DNA from: a virus | Strand: one strand, 5' to 3' | IMG/VR virus record: IMGVR_UViG_3300033553_000165 | Location: 1 to 64,000 of that record | Length of the DNA: 64,000 nucleotides | Part shown: in pieces, positions 26,229-32,818 of the stretch | Layout of the letters: each line of letters opens with the position of its first letter | Position numbering within the stretch: the first letter of the stretch is position 1 | Notes under the pieces: generated by a model | What the model was told of the DNA's origin: nothing | Seen by the model: the letters and a program-made list of their open reading frames with translations, nothing else | Databases searched by the model: none | Position numbers and translations under genes: made by a program

Positions 26229-26300
26229 AAAAAAACTGCCCCGATAACGTCCCCTACAGACTTGGCGAGTATAAGAGCTCAAACCTTCTAATCGGGACAG
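26229..26300 (-). ncRNA. Candidate structured RNA (three-way junction) with T-tract
   Basis: Minus strand CTGTCCCGAT (26300-26291) pairs with ATCGGGGCAG (26245-26236), 10 pairs including one G-U. Inside are GG-GAG/CTC-CC and GTC/GAC helices, giving a three-way junction, followed by TTTTTTT. No ORF covers it. Could be an unusual terminator, a leader RNA for the 57-aa gene, or a small ncRNA. No tRNA cloverleaf could be fitted. Confidence 0.45.
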
Positions 26301-26325
26301 CTTAAATTAGTAAACCGTGTAAAGA

Positions 26326-26358
26326 AAAAAGTCCCGAACCGCAGTCCAGGACAAAAAA
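26326..26358 (-). terminator. Possible weak terminator
   Basis: Minus strand: TTTTTTGTCC, then 13 nt, then GGGACTTTTTTCTTT. The stem is only 4-5 strong pairs but has T-runs on both sides and sits in the 173-bp gap after the 70-aa membrane-protein gene. Confidence 0.35.
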
Positions 26359-26382
26359 CCAGATGTAGGGCAAATCCGATTT

Positions 26383-26595
26383 CTATTCAGCTTCCTTCTG
26401 GCGTACCCTTTCCAAGTGAGCCTTCCGGACAATTTCATCATATACGGTTTTCCGAGGATACCCCCTAAACCATATGGTAATATTACTTACAAATAATTCC
26501 ATTAGATACAAAATAAAATGTAGAAATATAGCTATTAGGATAAGGCATCCCCAGAATACCCAAAACCCACTAAACATAAAGTTAATAATCTGCAT
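26383..26595 (-). CDS. Small membrane protein, 70 aa
   Basis: One or two N-terminal transmembrane helices (FMFSGFWVFWGCLILIAIFL, HFILYLMELFVSNITIWF) and a basic cytoplasmic tail. Overlaps the 47-aa gene upstream by 14 bp. Function unknown. Confidence 0.6.
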   Translation of the reverse strand: MQIINFMFSGFWVFWGCLILIAIFLHFILYLMELFVSNITIWFRGYPRKTVYDEIVRKAHLERVRQKEAE

Positions 26596-26725
26596 ACTGT
26601 CTTTCTTTGTTCTTCTTGTTCTTACGGTTGTCTTTGTAAGCGATATACATTACCGCTATGAAACTTGTGGTTCCGCTTACTATTATAAGTGAGCCGATAA
26701 ATGTCCATAAATTAAATACTTCCAT
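26582..26725 (-). CDS. Small membrane protein, 47 aa
   Basis: Frame from ATG 26725: MEVFNLWTFIGSLIIVSGTT, SFIAVMYIAYKDNRKNKKNK, ERQYADY. One long N-terminal transmembrane helix and a strongly basic tail, a holin-like or signal-anchor topology. Overlaps the next gene. Confidence 0.55.
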   Translation of the reverse strand: MEVFNLWTFIGSLIIVSGTTSFIAVMYIAYKDNRKNKKNKERQYADY

Positions 26726-26745
26726 TAGTGGGGGATTTTAGGTTA

Positions 26746-27111
26746 TTATTTTTCTGATTTAAAAATTATTAATCTCATTGTTATTTTTTGATGATCTGGA
26801 TTGGTAGCAAAAACGGGATTTATTCTCTCTGTAATTATTTCTATGAATTTACCTGCTTCCTCAAGCAATTCCCTTCTCATTACCTGCTTCTCATACGTGA
26901 GCATTTTAGAATTAATATCTACTATCCTTTCGCTTCTTAATACAATCGGCTTAGCGCTCTGTTCTATGAACCGAGGAGGCATACTCGTCAGTTCTTTAGA
27001 TTTCTCCTTTAATTTCTTTTCTAGCTTCCTAATCTTAGAGGTGTAATGCGATAATAATAAAACTATACACGTCCCAGCTATCACTACAAGGTATAAATAT
27101 TCCTGCCACAT
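26746..27111 (-). CDS. Membrane-anchored coiled-coil protein, 121 aa
   Basis: N-terminal transmembrane segment (LYLVVIAGTCIVLLLSHYTS at about residues 6-25), a charged helix (KIRKLEKKLKEKSKELTSMP), then a helical domain. The topology resembles Rz/i-spanin-type or other inner-membrane anchored phage proteins, but no signature is present. Start overlaps the 104-aa stop by one base. Confidence 0.55.
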   Translation of the reverse strand: MWQEYLYLVVIAGTCIVLLLSHYTSKIRKLEKKLKEKSKELTSMPPRFIEQSAKPIVLRSERIVDINSKMLTYEKQVMRRELLEEAGKFIEIITERINPVFATNPDHQKITMRLIIFKSEK

Positions 27112-27425
27112 TACTTTACAATTTTTAATTGGTTATCCTCATCGTCATCCTCAGATGATGGTAAATCTTTTTCCGTCTCGTCAATGATTTCTTCCGGTTC
27201 TGGAAATAAAGTTTGCGTATCTTTTACAACTACCTTCCCTTGAGAAACTATTTGTAAAGGCTCTACGTGTTTACTCCGGATAGGCTCTAAGGTCGCTTGG
27301 AGTTGATACTCCCTCCCCCTTACCTTTAAGACTCCGATTGCTACGGTGACCTCTTCCGTAATACTCTTGTCTTGATTAACGGCTTCCGCTAATACGTTTA
27401 CAATTTGTCCTAATTCAATTTCCAT
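27111..27425 (-). CDS. Hypothetical protein, 104 aa
   Basis: Beta-rich core (GREYQLQATLEPIRSKHVEP, LQIVSQGKVVVKDTQTLFPE) and an acidic C-terminus (ETEKDLPSSEDDDEDNQLKI). Overlaps the 80-aa gene by 11 bp. Confidence 0.55.
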   Translation of the reverse strand: MEIELGQIVNVLAEAVNQDKSITEEVTVAIGVLKVRGREYQLQATLEPIRSKHVEPLQIVSQGKVVVKDTQTLFPEPEEIIDETEKDLPSSEDDDEDNQLKIVK

Positions 27426-27657
27426 CTCTTCTTAATTCAATTAATTTTTCTACTTTAAATTTTCTGTCTAAAAATACGTTTGCATTTGGATTTTCATCAA
27501 AAGCATTATCTACTTCCGCTACAAATTCGTTAACCGTGGGATACCTTTCAGCTTCGTCTTCATCACGAACCCAAGAACTATCACCTTCCCACCACTTACC
27601 ATTATAGTATCTTCCGGTGTCGGCATCTTTAATTACTATAAATTCCTCAACTAACAT
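27415..27657 (-). CDS. Hypothetical protein, 80 aa
   Basis: Small domain VIKDADTGRYYNGKWWEGDS, then WVRDEDEAERYPTVNEFVAE; Trp/Tyr-rich beta motif. Part of the overlapping small-gene chain. Confidence 0.55.
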   Translation of the reverse strand: MLVEEFIVIKDADTGRYYNGKWWEGDSSWVRDEDEAERYPTVNEFVAEVDNAFDENPNANVFLDRKFKVEKLIELRRDGN

Positions 27658-27919
27658 CTTTATCCTTTTTGTTTAAATATGCGGGACGATTTAATACCTT
27701 CCCATTGATTTGATTTAACTCTGTAACGATATCCGTTCCTACCCTTATAAATTTACGGTTGTCCAATAATATATCTTCTGTCGTTTGGTACCTTTGCCGT
27801 CCTCTGTACCCGCATTCCGGTCTATCAGGCTCATCCAGTCTTTTACTACCTATAAATTTCGTACCAATATAATAGTCTATTGAATACCCCAATACCTCAA
27901 ATCTATTCTCTTTTTCCAT
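27647..27919 (-). CDS. Hypothetical protein, 90 aa
   Basis: YSIDYYIGTKFIGSKRLDEP at about residues 12-31, then CGYRGRQRYQTTEDILLDNR. Small beta-rich protein. Overlaps both neighbours by 11-17 bp. Confidence 0.55.
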   Translation of the reverse strand: MEKENRFEVLGYSIDYYIGTKFIGSKRLDEPDRPECGYRGRQRYQTTEDILLDNRKFIRVGTDIVTELNQINGKVLNRPAYLNKKDKDVS

Positions 27920-28202
27920 CTTGAATAAATTTTTCGTATAATTTCTCTAATGTAAAAAATTGTATCTCTACCAATTCGCCTTCCGTGACTAAGTGAATGA
28001 CTTTTTCATTACTTAATCTCCAGCGCCCCATCTCCGTATCAGGTATGTATCCGGAATCTATTACCCAATCTAAAAAACTTATAGATTCTTCTTCTACGTG
28101 CTTCTTTATCCGCTTATTAAAATTGAAGAAAATTAGGAATAACATTACCACGAGAGATAAAATTAGTACCGACAGGAAGATAACGCTTATAATTTCATAC
28201 AT
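27903..28202 (-). CDS. Membrane-anchored protein, 99 aa
   Basis: N-terminal transmembrane helix (ISVIFLSVLILSLVVMLFLI at residues 5-24), basic stop-transfer NFNKRIKKH, then a soluble alpha/beta domain (WRLSNEKVIHLVTEGELVEI). Function unknown. Confidence 0.6.
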   Translation of the reverse strand: MYEIISVIFLSVLILSLVVMLFLIFFNFNKRIKKHVEEESISFLDWVIDSGYIPDTEMGRWRLSNEKVIHLVTEGELVEIQFFTLEKLYEKFIQDGKRE

Positions 28203-28218
28203 AATTTCTAACTATTTA

Positions 28219-28332
28219 AAACCCTAAATCAATCCCTTGCAAACTGTTCATCTCGGTGAATTAATAAACCAAAAGAGAATTAAAAATAACAGTTGAGATT
28301 CTTTGAACTCGTAGTGAATATCATTAGGGTTT
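28219..28332 (-). repeat. Nested inverted repeat in a gene-poor gap
   Basis: AAACCCTAA (28219-28227) and TTAGGGTTT (28324-28332) form a 9-bp outer arm; AACTGTT (28242-28248) and AACAGTT (28288-28294) form an inner 7-bp arm. The 141-bp gap has no ATG-started gene. It may be a leader RNA for the 99-aa gene. Confidence 0.4.
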
Positions 28333-28343
28333 ATTTCTACCTA

Positions 28344-28844
28344 TTATAACTTTGGTAAACCCCAGTCTGTTGCTAAAATATCAGTCTGGGAAGCTAACCA
28401 AGGTACGAATTTATTATCCGCAGTCTTCATTCCTATCCAAGGTAAAAAACCGTCCGTATCCTTATTTATCTGTTCGTAGACTGTCCCCAATCCCCATTTT
28501 CCGCTTTCTATCATTAACAGATACATACCCTTTCCATTCCAGCCTTTACGACTCACCATTTTTCCGGCTTTCAGTGCTTCTACAGCTTGACCAAAAGTTC
28601 CCCTTTCAAGATGTAAACCCCCAAAAGGTCCTGGAGACGCTGTTTCCCCCCAACTCTGGACGAAGGCTTCCTCATTTATCCCTTCCTTACTATAATCCTC
28701 AATCTCCTTAGCGATTTTAAGGATCTCTTCCGTATCAGCGGCAGTTTCTCCAGCCTTAGCTTCTAACCACCCTTGAGCGTGAGCCTTTCTGGCTATCCGG
28801 AACGCTTCTGAGTCAATCGGCTTAGTTTCTTTTTGTTCGTCCAT
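28344..28844 (-). CDS. DUF2829 protein, Tad2-like (anti-Thoeris)
   Basis: 166 aa. C-terminal half (about residues 80-166) is a DUF2829 domain: TFGQAVEALKAGKMVSRKGW (83-102), NGKGMYLLMI, PWIGMKTADNKFVPWLASQT, DILATDWGLP. Family members include Tad2, which sequesters the cyclic-ADP-ribose signal of the Thoeris defence system. Unusually, about 75 helical residues precede the domain (AFRIARKAHAQGWLEAKAGE). Anti-defence activity is inference; many DUF2829 phage proteins are untested. Confidence 0.8.
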   Translation of the reverse strand: MDEQKETKPIDSEAFRIARKAHAQGWLEAKAGETAADTEEILKIAKEIEDYSKEGINEEAFVQSWGETASPGPFGGLHLERGTFGQAVEALKAGKMVSRKGWNGKGMYLLMIESGKWGLGTVYEQINKDTDGFLPWIGMKTADNKFVPWLASQTDILATDWGLPKL

Positions 28845-29299
28845 TACCTTGCTTCTTTAGTTTCGTCAGAACTTTGAGAACTATTAATATGGTGTTGATT
28901 TCCATACTGGTCTACTCCTCCTGGTCCGTTTTTGGTGTCGAAAAGTGTTCTCTTGTATTCCGTATTTCTCACCAAGCCCATAGTGACGTCTTTGGTAAAT
29001 TGGGTCTTGTCCTTTTCGGTTTGAAGCTCATACTTCAACTTCTCAATCTCAGCTTGACGCTCCCTTTCTGATACGTCCTTCTCACGCTTTTCCAAAGTGG
29101 CGTTTCTGGTATCAAATTCTTGGTACTCCGAAATGATCCTTTTAAGTCCTGCGATTTCTTCCTTCCTTTCAGAAGCTGCACTTAATAAAAGTTCAATTTC
29201 ATTTTCATCACGTTCTGCTTTTTCAAGCCTTTCTCTTAGAACCATTCCAACCTGAGCTGGTAAGTTCTTTTCGATAATTTCTTTGATCTCTTTTTCCAT
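28844..29299 (-). CDS. Coiled-coil protein, 151 aa
   Basis: Almost entirely helical and charged (RLEKAERDENEIELLLSAAS, LEKREKDVSERERQAEIEKL); C-terminal GPGGVDQYGNQHHINSSQSS is disordered. Leader AAATCGTAAAACA. One-base overlap with the DUF2829 gene. Confidence 0.6.
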   Translation of the reverse strand: MEKEIKEIIEKNLPAQVGMVLRERLEKAERDENEIELLLSAASERKEEIAGLKRIISEYQEFDTRNATLEKREKDVSERERQAEIEKLKYELQTEKDKTQFTKDVTMGLVRNTEYKRTLFDTKNGPGGVDQYGNQHHINSSQSSDETKEAR

Positions 29300-29322
29300 T
29301 GTTTTACGATTTTAAAATTTAC

Positions 29323-29457
29323 TTACTTAACTTTGGTAAGTCTTACGTCTAAATCTGCTTTAAATACCGCATAGGAATTAGTTATGCGCTCAAATAGTTC
29401 TGGATTGATGGATCCTCCGGAGTCTCTTACTAAAAGATCACCCGTTTGTCTCATCAT
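29323..29457 (-). CDS. Small protein, 44 aa
   Basis: Frame from ATG 29457: MMRQTGDLLVRDSGGSINPE, LFERITNSYAVFKADLDVRL, TKVK. Overlaps the 81-aa gene by 20 bp. Protein-like composition and chain overlap support it. Confidence 0.55.
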   Translation of the reverse strand: MMRQTGDLLVRDSGGSINPELFERITNSYAVFKADLDVRLTKVK

Positions 29458-29683
29458 TATTATTTTTCCCATTATGATTTTTTACAATTACGCAATCTTT
29501 TGCTTGTTCGAATGTTAAACCTACAATTTTCTTTTCCTTCTTTAATTTTTGTAAAGCTGCCCTCAATTGAACCGCTCTCCTCCCGAATATACGGACTTCA
29601 ATCATTCCTCTCCCATTTGACTTTAACGTCAAAGGCAACCTGTGGTAGTCCGAGATTGCCTGTAGATTCCGTATTATGTCCAT
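29438..29683 (-). CDS. Hypothetical protein, 81 aa
   Basis: MDIIRNLQAISDYHRLPLTL, then MIEVRIFGRRAVQLRAALQK, VGLTFEQAKDCVIVKNH. Small alpha/beta protein, no family recognised. Confidence 0.55.
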   Translation of the reverse strand: MDIIRNLQAISDYHRLPLTLKSNGRGMIEVRIFGRRAVQLRAALQKLKKEKKIVGLTFEQAKDCVIVKNHNGKNNNDETNG

Positions 29684-29717
29684 ACCCTACTATTTCCTCT
29701 TTCATAGCTGATAATGA

Positions 29718-30461
29718 CTATTTAAGGTTTTTAATGAGCTCTATGCGCTTATCTTTTATGCGATTGATATAATCCTTTAAGTCTAAAGTCCCATTCTGGA
29801 TACGGTCTAATTTATCTCCTAATTTCTTATAGAAGTCAATCTCTAGAACGGTTTCGTGACGCTCCGCAAATTCCCCTAATTTTCGGTTGATAACTTTTCC
29901 CGTATTTTCTTCAATTCGCCTTTCGCAATAATCATTGATGGTTGATTGGCTTAAATGGTAGCTTAACCTTTTCGCAGTTGTATGAAATTCATCATTAGCT
30001 TCCTTAAGAACATCCGGAAGATTATTCCAAAGTTTGATCAATGTAGATAAATCCTTAGATAATTCCGCCAAGCTTTCTTCCATAATTGTAGGTCGCTCTT
30101 TACCTTGAAGTTCTCTTATGCGCTCTTTATCTTCTTCGGCGAACGGGACAGTGTACCGAAGTGGCGGACCAACGCTATTAATTGGTAAATTTAGATTTTG
30201 TAATTCTTCTCCTGTTGCGGCTCTCGGCATTTCGACTTTATAATATAAATCCCCATCTATCACTATCACTTCGCCATCTTTACCTAACCTATCAACCTTA
30301 TTATAATTAACAGAGTCACCCTCCTCTACTCCCTCTATTTTATACAAGATTTTGCGAATATAGCTGATCTCTCTTGTTAATTGTGCGTGTGTTCCTGATA
30401 GTGAAAATTCCCAAATATTGGATAGGGCATTTCTAATTTCTTCAATGTGTTTTGATTTCAT
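29718..30461 (-). CDS. Helical protein, 247 aa
   Basis: Long amphipathic helices, particularly residues 125-247 (LAELSKDLSTLIKLWNNLPD, KKLGDKLDRIQNGTLDLKDY). The middle has VIVIDGDLYYKVEMPRAATG. No family recognised; overlaps the 70-aa gene by 20 bp. Confidence 0.6.
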   Translation of the reverse strand: MKSKHIEEIRNALSNIWEFSLSGTHAQLTREISYIRKILYKIEGVEEGDSVNYNKVDRLGKDGEVIVIDGDLYYKVEMPRAATGEELQNLNLPINSVGPPLRYTVPFAEEDKERIRELQGKERPTIMEESLAELSKDLSTLIKLWNNLPDVLKEANDEFHTTAKRLSYHLSQSTINDYCERRIEENTGKVINRKLGEFAERHETVLEIDFYKKLGDKLDRIQNGTLDLKDYINRIKDKRIELIKNLK

Positions 30462-30654
30462 CTTTATAACTTTTTCCGTTGATTAATACTTTGTTAGAAT
30501 TACGCTCTTCCCAAGCTTCTGGATCAAATCCAGCCTTTACATATTGTTGATAGGTTATTTCCGGAACGAAATTTATATCTACCATATAACGATTCTTACC
30601 ATTTAAATTTTTCAGCGTGTTGTCGCTAAATCCTACGATTTTAATTTGCGCCAT
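30442..30654 (-). CDS. Hypothetical protein, 70 aa
   Basis: AQIKIVGFSDNTLKNLNGKN at the start; contains a YVKAGFDPEAWEERNSNKVL segment. Flanked by overlapping genes on both sides. Confidence 0.5.
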   Translation of the reverse strand: MAQIKIVGFSDNTLKNLNGKNRYMVDINFVPEITYQQYVKAGFDPEAWEERNSNKVLINGKSYKDEIKTH

Positions 30655-30776
30655 ATCTTATTTATAAACTTCATAAAATCTCTTTCTTTTTCAAACGTCA
30701 TAAAACACCAAACTAATACCCAAGAAAATAATATTATACAAATCATTAACCCTTTAGCTAATAGTTCCCGTTCCAT
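30633..30776 (-). CDS. Small membrane protein, 47 aa
   Basis: Frame from ATG 30776: MERELLAKGLMICIILFSWV, LVWCFMTFEKERDFMKFINK, IWRKLKS. One transmembrane helix at about residues 8-26, basic C-terminus. Overlaps the 70-aa gene by 22 bp. Confidence 0.6.
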   Translation of the reverse strand: MERELLAKGLMICIILFSWVLVWCFMTFEKERDFMKFINKIWRKLKS

Positions 30777-30777
30777 C

Positions 30778-31131
30778 TTAAAGTTTTTTGGTAATTTTAT
30801 CAATATTAAATTTCCTTAACCTTTCCTCAATTCCGCCAGCGCTTAAAATATCTAAAGATTTTACGGAAATGAATATTTGAACTCCGTTCTTAAGTGATGG
30901 GGCAACAAGTGGACGCCCATACCGCCTTTCTAATTTTAAACCTATGTATCCTGGATATTGTTCCATCCATCGGTTGTCGCTTATTATTTTATTACCAAAA
31001 TATATACAATCCTTTTCCTCATCAAATACGTGAGAATGAAATTTCTCAGTAGTATATTTTTCGCACTCATCTTCACCTACAATCTCTGGGTGAGAATACC
31101 GTATATCTATTTCCAAATAAAATCTTTTCAT
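30778..31131 (-). CDS. Hypothetical protein, 117 aa
   Basis: MKRFYLEIDIRYSHPEIVGE, then HSHVFDEEKDCIYFGNKIIS, YIGLKLERRYGRPLVAPSL. Mixed alpha/beta, unrecognised. Confidence 0.55.
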   Translation of the reverse strand: MKRFYLEIDIRYSHPEIVGEDECEKYTTEKFHSHVFDEEKDCIYFGNKIISDNRWMEQYPGYIGLKLERRYGRPLVAPSLKNGVQIFISVKSLDILSAGGIEERLRKFNIDKITKKL

Positions 31132-31133
31132 AA

Positions 31134-31241
31134 TTATTCTACGTATGGTTTTTCTATTCCTTTAAGCTTATAATATTGATCTGATAAATCTACAATGATT
31201 GCCCCGATCATCATTACCGCAAATATTACAATTACTCTCAT
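31134..31241 (-). CDS. Small membrane protein, 35 aa
   Basis: Frame from ATG 31241: MRVIVIFAVMMIGAIIVDLS, then DQYYKLKGIEKPYVE. Single transmembrane helix; ATGA overlap with the upstream 80-aa gene. Confidence 0.6.
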   Translation of the reverse strand: MRVIVIFAVMMIGAIIVDLSDQYYKLKGIEKPYVE

Positions 31242-31480
31242 CCCCAATAAATATATCCGTTAGCACCGTCTCCCGCCATATGTCGACCTTCATGCCCCTT
31301 TTCCCTCCAACACTGATAACCTTCACAGCTATCGCCCCAATCGTCCGTTATGTCCTTTCCGGCTTTCTCTTCGCACTTATCTTCACTTTTGATAGCTACC
31401 TTATGCTTGGGAGTTGATTCGTCCTTTAAAGCTTGAATTGCTTGGTCAATTGGTAGTCTTGCTAAATGTTCAGTTTTCAT
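31238..31480 (-). CDS. Hypothetical protein with CxxC-like motif, 80 aa
   Basis: LARLPIDQAIQALKDESTPK near the N-terminus; C-terminal DSCEGYQCWREKGHEGRHMA supplies two Cys and two His that could bind zinc. Leader has AATCGTAAAT. Confidence 0.55.
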   Translation of the reverse strand: MKTEHLARLPIDQAIQALKDESTPKHKVAIKSEDKCEEKAGKDITDDWGDSCEGYQCWREKGHEGRHMAGDGANGYIYWG

Positions 31481-31614
31481 TATTTACGATTAAAATGTTT
31501 ATGTATTCTATTAACTATGTAGCCGAATCCTATTCCTAACCAAACCACGAGCCAGTACACGACCGCTCTTTTCCAATCTACGTTCGGAACCAACATGGCT
31601 TCCAATTCTTCCAT
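31480..31614 (-). CDS. Small membrane protein, 44 aa
   Basis: Frame from ATG 31614: MEELEAMLVPNVDWKRAVVY, WLVVWLGIGFGYIVNRIHKH, FNRK. One transmembrane helix with basic C-terminus; TAATG junctions at both ends. Confidence 0.6.
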   Translation of the reverse strand: MEELEAMLVPNVDWKRAVVYWLVVWLGIGFGYIVNRIHKHFNRK

Positions 31615-31778
31615 TATTTCCGTTTTGTAATATTCATTATTCTCCAGACCGTGTAATACTCCAATCCTAAAACCTTAGCGATTGACTTGTACTTTAGCTT
31701 TCCTTCGCAAGCCCAGACCTTGGCGACGATTTCTGGGGAGAGTTTTTTATTTACTTTAGTTCGGGGGATAACTTCCAT
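31614..31778 (-). CDS. Helix-turn-helix protein, 54 aa
   Basis: Start taken at ATG 31778 (MEVIPRTKVNKKLSPEIVAK), since a longer frame to 31823 overlaps the preceding gene. LKYKSIAKVLGLEYYTVWRI, at about residues 29-48, is a compact HTH like those in resolvases and phage regulators. A DNA-binding regulator is likely. Confidence 0.6.
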   Translation of the reverse strand: MEVIPRTKVNKKLSPEIVAKVWACEGKLKYKSIAKVLGLEYYTVWRIMNITKRK

Positions 31779-31785
31779 AACTACA

Positions 31786-31902
31786 TTAATTTTTATTGTG
31801 GTTTTTGCGCATATCAGAAGCAATACCTAATTTAAGCTTCCAATTCTTATTTAGTTTAATCTTAGCTTTGAATTTACTCAAAAGCTTTTTTAATTTACTC
31901 AT
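31786..31902 (-). CDS. Small highly basic protein, 38 aa
   Basis: Start taken at ATG 31902 (MSKLKKLLSKFKAKIKLNKN, WKLKLGIASDMRKNHNKN); the upstream frame to 31983 lies in the 131-aa gene. Very Lys-rich amphipathic helix; nucleic-acid or membrane association possible. Confidence 0.5.
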   Translation of the reverse strand: MSKLKKLLSKFKAKIKLNKNWKLKLGIASDMRKNHNKN

Positions 31903-32290
31903 TTTCTGGTCTTGTAGTTTTACTTTCGGCTGATGGTTGACCCTCACTTTTGATATTATAAAATGAGAACGGATATGCCCCACTATGTTGTTTAGAGTCC
32001 GAATTACTTTTAGGGAGTGCTTTCCCTAATAAGATATCTGCACAATACCAAGAACCTTGAATACCTGAATTATCAGGATAAGCTAAACCTGCCCCGCATA
32101 TACATCTTGCTTCAGCTGAAAATACTAACTCATCTATTGTAAATTTATCCTCTAACATCTGAACCGATTTAAGCTTCTCTTTTATCTCTTCTTCTCGCTT
32201 AGTCCATAGTTCTCGCCTTTCAACTTGAAGTGGTTCTAATTTGCTCTCAAGAGCTTTAATTTCCTGATTTAATTCTTCTAATCTATCCAT
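31895..32290 (-). CDS. Coiled-coil protein with Cys motif, 131 aa
   Basis: N-terminal coiled coil (RLEELNQEIKALESKLEPLQ) followed by ARCICGAGLAYPDN and SWYCAD, which could chelate a metal, and a disordered tail. Not recognised. Confidence 0.55.
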   Translation of the reverse strand: MDRLEELNQEIKALESKLEPLQVERRELWTKREEEIKEKLKSVQMLEDKFTIDELVFSAEARCICGAGLAYPDNSGIQGSWYCADILLGKALPKSNSDSKQHSGAYPFSFYNIKSEGQPSAESKTTRPENE

Positions 32291-32300
32291 TATTTTAGTT

Positions 32301-32657
32301 TTAAAATTTCTTTGAACTTGTAAGTGTCATCGTTTCCCTGTCTTCGTCTACCTGATGAATATTAGAAACCAACCCTACCATTGCCGCTGAGGATAATTTA
32401 ATCTGAGATACTTGAATAAATATCCGACTATCAGGATTTCTCCTTATTAATTGTATTTCGGCACTTTGGCGACAACAAACCATTCTCTTCAAATCCTCAT
32501 CCGTCTTAGCCTTAACAACCCGTAAAAATCTTATGACGAATAACTCTTCCCCTAAATCTGATTTCTCATCTATCTTGTAGGTTTCTATTCTTCGCCCTCT
32601 AAATTTAGTCTCTACGCAGTTGGGGTGATGTACGTGATGTAAAATTAATCTTTCCAT
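32301..32657 (-). CDS. Hypothetical protein, 118 aa
   Basis: MERLILHHVHHPNCVETKFR is His-rich; the rest is beta/alpha (LFVIRFLRVVKAKTDEDLKR, IQLIRRNPDSRIFIQVSQIK). TAATG overlap with the 53-aa gene. Confidence 0.55.
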   Translation of the reverse strand: MERLILHHVHHPNCVETKFRGRRIETYKIDEKSDLGEELFVIRFLRVVKAKTDEDLKRMVCCRQSAEIQLIRRNPDSRIFIQVSQIKLSSAAMVGLVSNIHQVDEDRETMTLTSSKKF

Positions 32658-32818
32658 TATTTATCAATTAATTGGTTATATTCTTTTACCCATTCCTCAT
32701 CAACTTTTAAATCCGCATCTAAATATCTGGTGATGGATTCTTTTAATTGCTTCCTTCGCCTTTCGTCCCAAATGTACTTTGGTACTACTCCGATTGGTGG
32801 TTTAGTGTTTTCTGGCAT
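32657..32818 (-). CDS. Small conserved-type phage protein, 53 aa
   Basis: Frame from ATG 32818: MPENTKPPIGVVPKYIWDER, RRKQLKESITRYLDADLKVD, EEWVKEYNQLIDK. The pattern P-IG-P-IW-E-R...EW-EYN is familiar from small phage proteins of unknown function. TAATG junctions with both neighbours. Confidence 0.7.
   Translation of the reverse strand: MPENTKPPIGVVPKYIWDERRRKQLKESITRYLDADLKVDEEWVKEYNQLIDK

Noticed and set aside
26229-26300. Possible tRNA gene
   Set aside because: A closing stem and T-tract exist, but no D-loop, anticodon-loop or TTC-type T-loop spacing can be fitted on either strand.
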